From DAOUKH01 sp965207995 (lineage in GTDB: Bacteria; Chloroflexota; Dehalococcoidia; SHYB01), in NCBI GenBank assembly GCA_965207995.1, contig OZ242299.1, forward strand, positions 62,001 to 126,000: 64,000 bases of DNA, written 5' to 3'. Positions 20,849 through 29,428 of this stretch are shown here, piece after piece (positions within the stretch are counted from its first letter, which is position 1; each line of letters starts with the position of its first letter). The notes beneath the pieces are model-generated. The model was not told where the DNA came from and did not search any database. It worked only from the letters and a program-made list of their open reading frames with translations. The translations under genes were made by a program, and so were the position numbers.

Positions 20849-23536
20849 ATGACCACGACTCCGCAGCCCATCCCCAAGACCTACGACCCCCACGCCGTCG
20901 AGGAACGCCTCTACCGCTTCTGGGAAGAGTCCGGCCTCTTCCATGCCGAGGCCGACCCCTCGAAAGAGCCGTTCACCATCATCCTCCCGCCGCCCAACGT
21001 GACCGGCGTCCTCCACATCGGCCATGCCCTCACCGCCGCAGTCGAGGACGCCCTCGTGCGGCGGCGCCGCATGCAAGGCTACTCCGCCCTCTGGCTCCCG
21101 GGAACGGACCACGCCGCGACGGCCACCCAAGTCGTCGTCGAGCGCGAAATCGCCAAGGAAGGCCTCACCAAGGAAGGCCTCGGCCGCGAGCGTTTCCTTG
21201 AGAAGGTCTGGGAGTGGGTCGAGCTCTCGAAGAACCGGATTACCCAGCAGCACAAGGCCCTCGGCGTCTCCTTCGACTGGTCCCGCGAGTGCTTCACCAT
21301 GGACCCCGGCCCAAGCCGCGCCGTCCGCGCCACCTTCGTCAATCTCTACAACAAGGGCCTCATCTATCGCGGCGAGAGCCTCGTCAACTGGTCGCCTGGA
21401 CTGCTGAGCGCCATCTCCGACCTCGAAGTCGAACACCGCGAAATCGAGGGCCATCTCTGGCGTATGCGCTATCCCCTTGAGGACGGCTCCGGCCACGTGA
21501 CGATCGCCACCACGCGCCCCGAGACCTACCTCGGCGACACCGCCGTCGCCGTGCACCCCGACGACGCCCGCTTCACCGGGCTGATCGGCAAGAACGTCGT
21601 CCTTCCCATCATCGACCGGCCCATTCCCATCGTCGCCGACGAGGCCGTTGAGTCCGAGTTCGGTGCCGGCGCCCTCAAGGTCACGCCCGCCCACGACCCC
21701 ACCGACTTCGAGATCGGCGCGCGCCACAACCTCCCCCTGATCAACATCATGAACCCGGACGGGACGATCAACGAGCACGGCGGCCCCTTCGCGGGCCAAG
21801 ACCGCTTCGAGGCCCGCGACAACATCGTCGCCGAGTTCGAGCGCCTGGGGCTGCTCGACGGCATCGAGCCCCACACCCACTCCATCGGCCATTGCCAGCG
21901 CAGCGGGGCCGTCGTCGAGCCGCTCATTAGCAAGCAGTGGTTCGTGAAGGTCGGCTCCCACGACGACCCCGACTCCATCGCGGGCCGCGCCTACCGCGCC
22001 GTCGTCGACGGCGACATCCAGATCGTCCCCGAGCGCTTCACCAAGGTCTACACCAACTGGATGGAGAACATCCGCGATTGGACGATCAGTCGCCAGCTCT
22101 GGTTCGGCCACCGCATCCCCGTCTGGCATTGCGGGTCCTGCGACGACATGACGGTGGGGATGGACGACCCCACGGCGTGCTCCGCGTGCGGCGACGCCGA
22201 CATCGAGCAGGACCCCGACGTGCTGGACACCTGGTTCAGCTCCGGCCTCTGGCCGCACTCGACACTGGGTTGGCCCGACGACACGGACGACTTCCGCCAC
22301 TTCTACCCCACCAGCGTTCTCGAGACCGGCTACGACATCCTTTTCTTCTGGGTCGCCCGCATGATCATGCTGGGCATCGAGAACACGGGCGACGTCCCCT
22401 TCCGCACCGTCTACCTCCACGGCATCATCCGCGACGCCTCCGGCGAGAAGATGAGCAAGATGAAGGGGAACATCGTCGACCCCCTGGACACGATCCAAGA
22501 ATACGGCGCAGATGCCCTGCGCTTCGCCCTGACCACCGGCTCGTCGCCGGGCAACGACTCCCGCCTGACGCAGCAAAAGCTCGAATCGAGCCGCAACTTC
22601 GCCAACAAGATGTGGAACGCGTCGCGGTTCGTCCTCGGCGCCGTCGACGCCGCCGGCGGCGTCGACCCCGCCATCCCGGCCGACTTGCCGCCGGAGGACC
22701 GTTGGGTCCTGAGCCGTCTCCAGCGGACGGTCGAGAGCGTCGGCCGCATGATGGACGACTTCCAGATCGGCGAGGCCCAGCGCGAAATCCACGAGTTCCT
22801 CTGGAGCGAGTACGCCGACTGGTACATCGAGCTCGCCAAGATTCGCCTGCGCCGGGAAGACGACACGGTCGTCTCGCCGCTGCCCGTCCTCGTCCACGTC
22901 CTCGAAACGACGATGCGCCTCCTCCACCCGTTCATGCCCTTCGTCACCGAGGAGATTTGGCAAAACGTCGTACGCCGGCTACCCCCTGACGCCGCGCGCC
23001 CGCCCTCGATCGTCACCGCCCCGTACCCCGAACCCGGCCCCGCGCTCATCGACGAGGCCGCGGAAGCCGAAATCGGCCTGGTCATACAGGTCGTCCAAGC
23101 CGTCCGCAACGCGCGCGCCGAGCTCAAGGCCGACCCCCGCCGCGGCGTCGAGGCCATCGTCGACGCCCCCACCCAGCACGACATCGTCGAGCGCAACCGA
23201 ACCGCCATCGAGCTACTGGCGCGGGTCGAACCGCTCCGCGTCTACGGCGACGGCGAACAGGCCCCCCCGGCCGACCAAGCGCGCGTCGCCGTGCTCGGCG
23301 AGACCCGCGTCATCGTGCCTATGGCGGGCTTCGTCGACCTCGACGCGGAGCGCGAGCGGCTGGGCAAGGAGCGCACCGACCTGGCGAAGCTCATCGCCAA
23401 CCTCGAACAGCGCCTCGCCAACGAGAACTTCACCTCGAAGGCCCCCGCCGCCGTCGTCGAGAAAGAGCGAGGCCGCCTCGCCGAATACGAGACCCGCGTC
23501 GCCGGCCTCGACGAACGCCTCCGCGAGCTAGGCTAG
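20849..23536 (+). CDS. valS: Valyl-tRNA synthetase
   Basis: 895 residues. It charges tRNA-Val with valine and edits threonine. Seen: PPPNVTGVLHIGHALT with the HIGH signature (near 55), the CP1 editing domain with TTRPETYLGDTAVAVHP, the tryptophan-rich WFSSGLWPHSTLGWP segment, KMSKMKGN in place of KMSKS (near 534), an anticodon-binding domain, and the C-terminal coiled coil (RERLGKERTDLAKLI onward) characteristic of ValRS. I chose ATG 20849 because the -10 box at 20823-20828 lies inside the longer open frame. Divergent from prs. Confidence 0.97.
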   Translation: MTTTPQPIPKTYDPHAVEERLYRFWEESGLFHAEADPSKEPFTIILPPPNVTGVLHIGHALTAAVEDALVRRRRMQGYSALWLPGTDHAATATQVVVEREIAKEGLTKEGLGRERFLEKVWEWVELSKNRITQQHKALGVSFDWSRECFTMDPGPSRAVRATFVNLYNKGLIYRGESLVNWSPGLLSAISDLEVEHREIEGHLWRMRYPLEDGSGHVTIATTRPETYLGDTAVAVHPDDARFTGLIGKNVVLPIIDRPIPIVADEAVESEFGAGALKVTPAHDPTDFEIGARHNLPLINIMNPDGTINEHGGPFAGQDRFEARDNIVAEFERLGLLDGIEPHTHSIGHCQRSGAVVEPLISKQWFVKVGSHDDPDSIAGRAYRAVVDGDIQIVPERFTKVYTNWMENIRDWTISRQLWFGHRIPVWHCGSCDDMTVGMDDPTACSACGDADIEQDPDVLDTWFSSGLWPHSTLGWPDDTDDFRHFYPTSVLETGYDILFFWVARMIMLGIENTGDVPFRTVYLHGIIRDASGEKMSKMKGNIVDPLDTIQEYGADALRFALTTGSSPGNDSRLTQQKLESSRNFANKMWNASRFVLGAVDAAGGVDPAIPADLPPEDRWVLSRLQRTVESVGRMMDDFQIGEAQREIHEFLWSEYADWYIELAKIRLRREDDTVVSPLPVLVHVLETTMRLLHPFMPFVTEEIWQNVVRRLPPDAARPPSIVTAPYPEPGPALIDEAAEAEIGLVIQVVQAVRNARAELKADPRRGVEAIVDAPTQHDIVERNRTAIELLARVEPLRVYGDGEQAPPADQARVAVLGETRVIVPMAGFVDLDAERERLGKERTDLAKLIANLEQRLANENFTSKAPAAVVEKERGRLAEYETRVAGLDERLRELG

Positions 23537-23573
23537 CGACACGCGCCCGTATGCCTACGCTGTGGCGCGCTGG

Positions 23574-23579
23574 TATAGT
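23574..23579 (+). promoter_or_regulatory. -10-like TATAGT downstream of valS
   Basis: TATAGT inside ctggTATAGTgacc, the same context as the boxes before sat and trxB, 31 bases before a 29-codon open frame at 23611. Confidence 0.35.
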
Positions 23580-23610
23580 GACCGGGAACACTCCGCCAGG
23601 GACGCCCACC

Positions 23611-23700
23611 ATGGGAAAAAAGGACCGGCCCACTCCCCAGACCCCAGCACCGCCAAGAGACACTGGTGCGGACCCGGGCGTGGGGATTAAAGGCGCCTAG
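23611..23700 (+). CDS. Possible 29-residue small protein
   Basis: A short frame in the valS-hyuA gap: MGKKDRPTPQTPAPPRDTG then ADPGVGIKGA, stop TAG at 23698-23700. In favour: a -10-like TATAGT 31 bases upstream. Against: no good ribosome site beyond AGGGA 11 bases away, and a Pro-rich composition that GC-rich DNA readily produces. Function unknown; low confidence. Confidence 0.25.
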   Translation: MGKKDRPTPQTPAPPRDTGADPGVGIKGA

Positions 23701-23795
23701 GTGCGCCCAGCCTCGTCTAAGCCCCAGACGAGCATGAGCGCCGCTACCAAGCCCTCGTAACCCCCCGCGCCGGTGCGCGCCCCACCTCGCGGGGC

Positions 23796-23801
23796 TACAA
23801 T
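23796..23801 (+). promoter_or_regulatory. -10 box directly before hyuA (leaderless)
   Basis: TACAAT ends nine bases before ATG 23811, so transcription should begin at or within about two bases of the start codon. No ribosome-binding site is present. Confidence 0.5.
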
Positions 23802-23810
23802 CACCCGCGC

Positions 23811-25853
23811 ATGGGCTATCGCATCGGCATTGACGTCGGGGGCACCTTCACGGACTTCGTGCTGGCGAGGCCCGACGGCTCCATCTCCTTCACCAAGACC
23901 GCCTCCACACCTTCCGACCAGTCGGACGGCGTCATGCGGGGCATCGCCGACCTCGCAGAGGCCGAGGGTCTCGACCCCCAGGGCCTGCTCGGACGCACCG
24001 ATCAGATCGTGCACGGGACCACCACCGGCGACAACATCCTCATCGAGATGAACGGCGCGGTGACCGGCCTCATCACCACAATGGGCAACCGCGACCAGAT
24101 CGAGTTCCGCCGCGGCTGGAAGGAGAACATCTGGGACCCGGCCTACCCGCCCCCGGTCCCCATCGCCCCCCGCCGGCGGCGCATCGACGTCCCCGAGCGC
24201 CTCGACTTCGACGGCACGGTCCTCACCCCGCTCGGCGAAGAGGCCGTGCGCGCCGCGGCGCGGAAGCTCAAGCTCAAGGGCACCGAGTCCATCGCCGTCA
24301 CCTTCCTCTTCTCTTATGTCAACCCGGCGCACGAATTGCGCGCCCGCGAGCTTGTGCTGGAGGAGCATCCCGAGGCTCACGTTTCCCTCTCTCACGAGGT
24401 AATGCCTTCGGCGCCCGAGTTCGAGCGCACGAGCACCACCTTGGTCAACGCCTACATCGAGCCCCGCATACGCGGCTACCTTGAGACGCTGACGGCCAGG
24501 CTCCGCGACGCCGGCTTCGCCCACGAGCTCCTCGTCGTGCTCTCCAACGGCGGCGTGATGACCACCGAGTACGTGGCGCGCAAGGCCGTCTCGATCATCG
24601 GCAGCGGGCCCGCCGGCGGCGTGACCGGCGCCTGCTACGTCGCGGACGCCGCCGGCGTCGAGGACTTCATCGCCGTCGACATGGGCGGCACCAGCTACGA
24701 CGTCTGCCTGGTGCGCGGAGGCCGGCCCGCCGTCAAGTCGTTCTGGAACTGGCGCCACCGCTACCTGATCGGCCTGCCCTCGATCGACGTGCACGCCATC
24801 GGCGCGGGCGGCGGCTCAATCGCTAAGGTCGTCGCGGGAGCGCTGCAGGTCGGCCCCGAGAGCGCCGGCGCCGAGCCTGGCCCCATCTGCTACGGCCGCG
24901 GCGGGACCAACCCCACGGTGACCGACGCCAACCTCGTCCTCGGCTACCTCAACCCGTGCGCCCTCGCCGGGGGCAAGATCAAGCTGCGACCCGACGGGGT
25001 CAGTGACGCGATCGAGGAGCAAATCGGGCGCCCCCTCGGCTTGGATGCCACGGCGGCGGCCTACGGCATCTTCCGCATCGTCAACGCCAACATGACGCAC
25101 GCGATCCGCCGCGCCTCGTCGGAGCAGGGCTACGACCCCAAGGACTTCACCCTCGTCGCTTACGGCGGCAACGGCGCGGTGCACGCCGGCGTCCAGGCCC
25201 GCGAGATGGGCATTGCCAAGGTCATCGTGCCCAAGGCCGCGCCCGCCTTCTCCGCGCTCGGCGTCCTGATCTCCGACCGGCTCGTCGAGGAAACCCGTTC
25301 GTACATCGTCGGCGTCGCCGAGGCCGACCTCGGCCTCGTGAACGCGCTCTTGCAAGGAATGGAGTCTGCGGCGGGCGCGGAGCTGAGCGCCCTCGGCGGC
25401 GGCGACATCGAGCTCGCTCGCTTCGCCAACATGCGCTACCCCGGTCAGCAGTTCGACCTCAGCGTACCGCTCCCGCCGGGCACGGTTGTCCGAGCCGATC
25501 TCGAAGGGGCGGCCGAGGCCTTTCACCGTTTGCACGAGGAGTCCCACACCTACGCGCAGCGCGATCAGGCGCCCATTATCAGCTCGCTCCGCCTTCGCGC
25601 CGTGCTGCCCGGCAGGAAGATCGCCCTTCCCGAAACAGGCCCCGCTGAAGGACCGCCGACCCCCAAACTTCACCGCCGCGCCTACTTCGACGGCTACGTC
25701 GACACCCCCGTCTTCGATGGCCCCTCGCTGGGCGCGGGCGCTCGTGTCGAGGGACCCGCCATCATCGAGGAGCCGTTCACCACCATCGTCGTCTGGCCCC
25801 AGGACGCCGCCGAGGTCGACCGCTGGGGCAACTACGTCATGACGATCGGCTGA
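23811..25853 (+). CDS. Hydantoinase/oxoprolinase subunit A (HyuA-like)
   Basis: 680 residues of the HyuA/acetone-carboxylase-beta family. Members pair with a HyuB subunit for ATP-dependent opening of hydantoin or 5-oxoproline rings. Seen: IGIDVGGTFTDFVL (4-17) and VDMGGTSYDVCLV (near 290), the two phosphate-binding loops of the actin-like ATPase fold; VHGTTTGDNIL; GSGPAGGVTGA; and AIGAGGGSIA. No HyuB-like gene follows, which is unusual because the subunits are normally adjacent or fused. A CoA-transferase follows eight bases later. The gene appears leaderless, with TACAAT nine bases before the ATG. Substrate unknown. Confidence 0.88.
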   Translation: MGYRIGIDVGGTFTDFVLARPDGSISFTKTASTPSDQSDGVMRGIADLAEAEGLDPQGLLGRTDQIVHGTTTGDNILIEMNGAVTGLITTMGNRDQIEFRRGWKENIWDPAYPPPVPIAPRRRRIDVPERLDFDGTVLTPLGEEAVRAAARKLKLKGTESIAVTFLFSYVNPAHELRARELVLEEHPEAHVSLSHEVMPSAPEFERTSTTLVNAYIEPRIRGYLETLTARLRDAGFAHELLVVLSNGGVMTTEYVARKAVSIIGSGPAGGVTGACYVADAAGVEDFIAVDMGGTSYDVCLVRGGRPAVKSFWNWRHRYLIGLPSIDVHAIGAGGGSIAKVVAGALQVGPESAGAEPGPICYGRGGTNPTVTDANLVLGYLNPCALAGGKIKLRPDGVSDAIEEQIGRPLGLDATAAAYGIFRIVNANMTHAIRRASSEQGYDPKDFTLVAYGGNGAVHAGVQAREMGIAKVIVPKAAPAFSALGVLISDRLVEETRSYIVGVAEADLGLVNALLQGMESAAGAELSALGGGDIELARFANMRYPGQQFDLSVPLPPGTVVRADLEGAAEAFHRLHEESHTYAQRDQAPIISSLRLRAVLPGRKIALPETGPAEGPPTPKLHRRAYFDGYVDTPVFDGPSLGAGARVEGPAIIEEPFTTIVVWPQDAAEVDRWGNYVMTIG

Positions 25854-25861
25854 CTCGTCTT

Positions 25862-28270
25862 ATGTCCTTCCTTACCGGCATCAACGTGCTCGAGTGGGGC
25901 GAGGCCCTCACCGCCCCGCTCTGCGGCAAGGTGCTCGCCGACCTCGGGGCCAACGTGGTCAAGATCGAGCCGCCCGGCGGCGAACCCGGCCGCGGCCTGC
26001 CGCCGTTCAAGACCGGCCCCGACGGCGCACCGCACAGCCTCCTCTTCGAGCACCTCAACGCGGGCAAGCGCAGCGTGACGATTGAAGCGGACGACCCCGC
26101 CCTAGACCGGCTCGCCGCGTGGGCCGACGTCATCGTCGAAGGGCACCTCGACTACAACCCCGCCGTCGCGGAAGCGCTCGAGCGCCTTCGAAGGGAGCAC
26201 CCTGGCCTCATCGTCACGTCGGTCAGCGCCTTCGGGCGCTCCGGGCCGCTGGCCCAAGCGCCGGGCTACCCATCCGTCGCCTTCCACATGAGCGGAGCCG
26301 GCTTCGTGACGCCGCCCCAAGTCGAGAGCGTGGCGCAGCCGCCCCTGTCATTGCCTGGACGCCCCGCCGCGATCATCGGCGGCTACTGCGCGGCGGCGGC
26401 GACGGTTCTGTCGCTCTTGGCGCGTGGGGCCGACGGGCGGGGCCGCTACGCCGACGTCGCCGAGGTCGAGGGCATGATTCCCATGCTCGCCACGCCGCTG
26501 AACCAGTACTCGGCCGAGGGCGTGATCGCCGCCCGCGACGAACGCATCCACGGCATGGCCCCCTTCGATTTCTATCGCGTCAAGGACGGCTGGGCGAGCA
26601 TTTTTCTCGTCCAGGAGGCGCATTGGCAGCGGCTCGTCGAGATGATGGGGTCGCCGGAGTGGGCCACCGCGCCGATGTTCGCCGACCGCCGAATCCGGGC
26701 GCAGTACAAAGAAGACCTCAACAACATCATGCAGCCCTGGCTCGACGAGCAGGCCAACGAAGAACTCTATCTACGTGCCCAGGCCAAGGACACCCCAATA
26801 GGCCCTGCACGGACGATGAGCGAGGTACTCGCCGACCCTCACTTCGAGGCGCGCAGCGTCTTCGTCCGAACGCCCCATCCGCGGCTCGGCGAAATGCTGC
26901 ATCTCCGCCCGCCGTTCCGCTGGCGCGGCCAGTCGTGGACGCCGCCGGAGCCCGCGCCCGAACTCGGCGAGCACACCGTGCGCATTGAGGAAGCCCCGCA
27001 GCCCTCGTCCGTGAGCAAAGAAGGCGTAGCGGAGAACGCGGGGGCCTCTCCCCTTCCCCTCACCGGCCTGCGCGTCATCGAGTTGGGCGCGGCCATCGCC
27101 TCGCCCTTCGGCGCGGCGACCCTCGCCGACGCTGGCGCCGAGGTCATCAAGATCGAGACCGCGAAGCGGCCCGACAACCTGCGCAGCAACTGGCCCATGG
27201 CGGGCGGCGAGGCCGGCCCTGAACGGAGCTACTACTACAACCAGGTCAACCGCCACGCCAAGAGTCTCACCCTCGACTTGACCACCGGCGAGGGTCGCGA
27301 CGCCTTCCTGCGCCTCGTGGCGCTCAGCGACGTCGTCGTGGAGAACTTCGCCGCCGGGACCATGGAGCGCCTCGGCGTTCCTTACGACGTCATTCGCCGG
27401 GCCAACCCCAGCATCGTCATGCTCTCGCTCAACGGCTTCGGCGACACGGGCCCCGCCAAGGACTTCATCGCCTACGGCCCGCTCCTCGAAGCGGTCACCG
27501 GCATGGCGGCCCTGGGCGGCTACGAGGGCGGCCCGCCCGCCGCCTCCACCTTCGTCTATACCGACTACGTCTCCGCCATGGTGGGCGTGGTCCTCATGCT
27601 GTCCGGGTTGCGCCGGCGCACCGAAACCGGCGAAGGCGCCTACTTCAACGTGGCCCAAGCCGAGGTCGCCCTGAACACGATGCCGGAGGCCATTCTCGAT
27701 TGCGCCCTGAACGGCGTCCTCCCCGCCAAGCCCGAAGACCGCGACCCATTCGTCGCCGTGCACGGCTCGTTCCGCTGCCTCGGCGAGGACGACGCGGACG
27801 ACGACTGGATGGCCATCGCCGTGCGCACCGAGGCACACTTCCGCGGACTCGCGACGGCTATGGGACATCCGGCCTGGGCCGATGATCCCCGCTTCGCCAC
27901 CGACGAGGGACGGCACGTCCACGCCGCCGAAATCGCCGACCACATCAGACAGTGGACGCGGCGCTTGCCGAAGCACGAAGCGGCGGACACCCTTCGCAAG
28001 CACGGCGTCCCCGCCGCCGCGGTCAACGACGTCCGCGACTCCCTCGAAGAGCCCCAACTCCAGGCCCGCGGCTCTTTGCAGCGCGTCCGCCACCCCGTCA
28101 TCGGCGAGGCGTGGACGTATCCCTCGCCACTCAATCTGGAAGGGGTCCCACGTGAGATCCGGCGCGGCGCTCCGCTCTGGGGCGAGCACAACGACTACGT
28201 CTGCCGCGACCTTCTCGGCATGCCCCCCGGCGACGTCGAGCACCTCGTCGCGCGCCGCGCCTTGGTCTAA
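25862..28270 (+). CDS. Tandem-domain CaiB/BaiF (class III) CoA-transferase
   Basis: 802 residues containing two complete CoA-transferase III domains, about 1-385 and 395-795, each normally a ~400-residue protein. The first opens GINVLEWGEALTAPLCGKVLADLGANVVKIE and the second GLRVIELGAAIASPFGAATLADAGAEVIKIE, and each ends with the LGEHT or WGEHN motif. At the position of the formyl-CoA transferase catalytic Asp both domains carry Glu (RYADVAEVEGM; AYFNVAQAEVA), a variant shared by the other CaiB proteins in this window. Domains of this family interlock as dimers, so the fusion may give an internal pseudodimer. It is eight bases after hyuA, probably cotranscribed, and convergent with the MaoC-like gene. 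Acyl substrate unknown. Confidence 0.9.
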   Translation: MSFLTGINVLEWGEALTAPLCGKVLADLGANVVKIEPPGGEPGRGLPPFKTGPDGAPHSLLFEHLNAGKRSVTIEADDPALDRLAAWADVIVEGHLDYNPAVAEALERLRREHPGLIVTSVSAFGRSGPLAQAPGYPSVAFHMSGAGFVTPPQVESVAQPPLSLPGRPAAIIGGYCAAAATVLSLLARGADGRGRYADVAEVEGMIPMLATPLNQYSAEGVIAARDERIHGMAPFDFYRVKDGWASIFLVQEAHWQRLVEMMGSPEWATAPMFADRRIRAQYKEDLNNIMQPWLDEQANEELYLRAQAKDTPIGPARTMSEVLADPHFEARSVFVRTPHPRLGEMLHLRPPFRWRGQSWTPPEPAPELGEHTVRIEEAPQPSSVSKEGVAENAGASPLPLTGLRVIELGAAIASPFGAATLADAGAEVIKIETAKRPDNLRSNWPMAGGEAGPERSYYYNQVNRHAKSLTLDLTTGEGRDAFLRLVALSDVVVENFAAGTMERLGVPYDVIRRANPSIVMLSLNGFGDTGPAKDFIAYGPLLEAVTGMAALGGYEGGPPAASTFVYTDYVSAMVGVVLMLSGLRRRTETGEGAYFNVAQAEVALNTMPEAILDCALNGVLPAKPEDRDPFVAVHGSFRCLGEDDADDDWMAIAVRTEAHFRGLATAMGHPAWADDPRFATDEGRHVHAAEIADHIRQWTRRLPKHEAADTLRKHGVPAAAVNDVRDSLEEPQLQARGSLQRVRHPVIGEAWTYPSPLNLEGVPREIRRGAPLWGEHNDYVCRDLLGMPPGDVEHLVARRALV

Positions 28271-28282
28271 CGCCGCGCCTGG

Positions 28283-29407
28283 CTAGGCGCCGCACTTCTT
28301 CGACAGCAGCCTCACCACCGCCTGTCCCGGCGAAACGAGCGTTCCGTCCTGGTTGATCGCTTCGAGGTCCAGCGTCACCAGCGGTTCTCCGGCTTCGTTT
28401 GCCTTCCCGGTGACTTTGCCGTGAACGCGGTAGATGTCGCCGACGAAAGTGGGCTGGCGCAGGCGCGCGTTAAAGCTCTTGAGGAAGCCGTCGTCGCCCA
28501 TCCAGTTCGTCACCGCATGGGCCATGTTCGCCACGCGGTGCGGGCCGACCTCGAAGCAGTAGGGCATCCCGCGGGCCTGGGCCATGCTGTCCTTGACGTG
28601 GTGCATCTGCCGCTCTTCAGGCAGGCCCGTTTCAGGGTCGATGATGATGCGGTCGGGATGGGTGCGCCGGAGCTCGATCCAGAAGCCCTTGTGCGCGACG
28701 TGCGACCGCGAGCCGATCCCCATGTAGTAGGCAATAGAGTCCCGCGGGGTGAACGGACCCTTGACGATCATCGGGATCTCGTCGCCGACCTCCACGTCCT
28801 CCCAGTAACGCGGCGCCTCGCCCTGCCGCGTCTCGCCGGTGTAGTCCTCGGTGATCCGGCGCAGCTCGTCCTCGCTATAGGTCGCGCGTGGCTGGCTCAT
28901 GTAGTGCGTTTGGGAGATGTCCTCGGGTAGGAATCGCAGCTCCTTCAACAGGCGCTCCGCTACGACCTCGCCGCGCTGGTTCGTATAGCGGTTGAGCGTC
29001 GCCTGATAGAGGGCCCGCTTGGCGTGCCGCACCGGCTTCGGGCTGAGCTCGGTCCTGATGTGCACGCCGCGAATCTCATCGCCCGCCCTCACGACGTGGT
29101 TGAACTCCCATTCGGTGCCGATGTGGAGTCCGGTAAAGCTGGGCAGGCCGAGACCGCCGGCTTGGTAGCAGCTGTAGATCCACATCGGCGGCGCGACGAG
29201 AGCGCCATATTGGCTCTTGGCGCCGTAGTCTTCGTCATTCCATAGGGGGTTGTCGTCGCCAATGCCCCAGGCGAAGTGACGGATCGCGTCGGCGGTCACG
29301 GCACGATTGAATGCGTAGCCGTCGGTCAGCTCCTGACCCAGCAGGCTGCAGTAGTCGTCGATCTCGGCCTGGATGGCCGGTGGGTAGTCGAGCGGTGCGG
29401 TGGTCAT
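28283..29407 (-). CDS. MaoC/FAS1-like double hot-dog dehydratase
   Basis: 374 residues. The N-terminal half (about 25-165) looks like a FAS1-like MaoC N-terminal domain (VTADAIRHFAWGIGDDNPLWNDE, LVAPPMWIYS). The C-terminal half is a second hot-dog fold with AHAVTNWMGDDGFL and PTFVGDIYRVHGKV. Such proteins hydrate or dehydrate acyl-CoA thioesters. It is 21 bp downstream of the D-aminoacylase-like gene on the same strand, so the two probably form an operon. Facing CoA-transferases suggest a CoA-linked degradation pathway. Substrate not inferable. Confidence 0.8.
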   Translation of the reverse strand: MTTAPLDYPPAIQAEIDDYCSLLGQELTDGYAFNRAVTADAIRHFAWGIGDDNPLWNDEDYGAKSQYGALVAPPMWIYSCYQAGGLGLPSFTGLHIGTEWEFNHVVRAGDEIRGVHIRTELSPKPVRHAKRALYQATLNRYTNQRGEVVAERLLKELRFLPEDISQTHYMSQPRATYSEDELRRITEDYTGETRQGEAPRYWEDVEVGDEIPMIVKGPFTPRDSIAYYMGIGSRSHVAHKGFWIELRRTHPDRIIIDPETGLPEERQMHHVKDSMAQARGMPYCFEVGPHRVANMAHAVTNWMGDDGFLKSFNARLRQPTFVGDIYRVHGKVTGKANEAGEPLVTLDLEAINQDGTLVSPGQAVVRLLSKKCGA

Positions 29408-29428
29408 CTCGGCCCTGCCAGGGAGGGA

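Noticed and set aside
20822..22963. A 713-codon open frame antisense to valS, and similar long antisense frames opposite the CoA-transferases and secA
   Set aside because: They mirror high-GC third positions of real genes, show no family motifs, and consist of low-complexity Ala/Gly/Val/Asp stretches.
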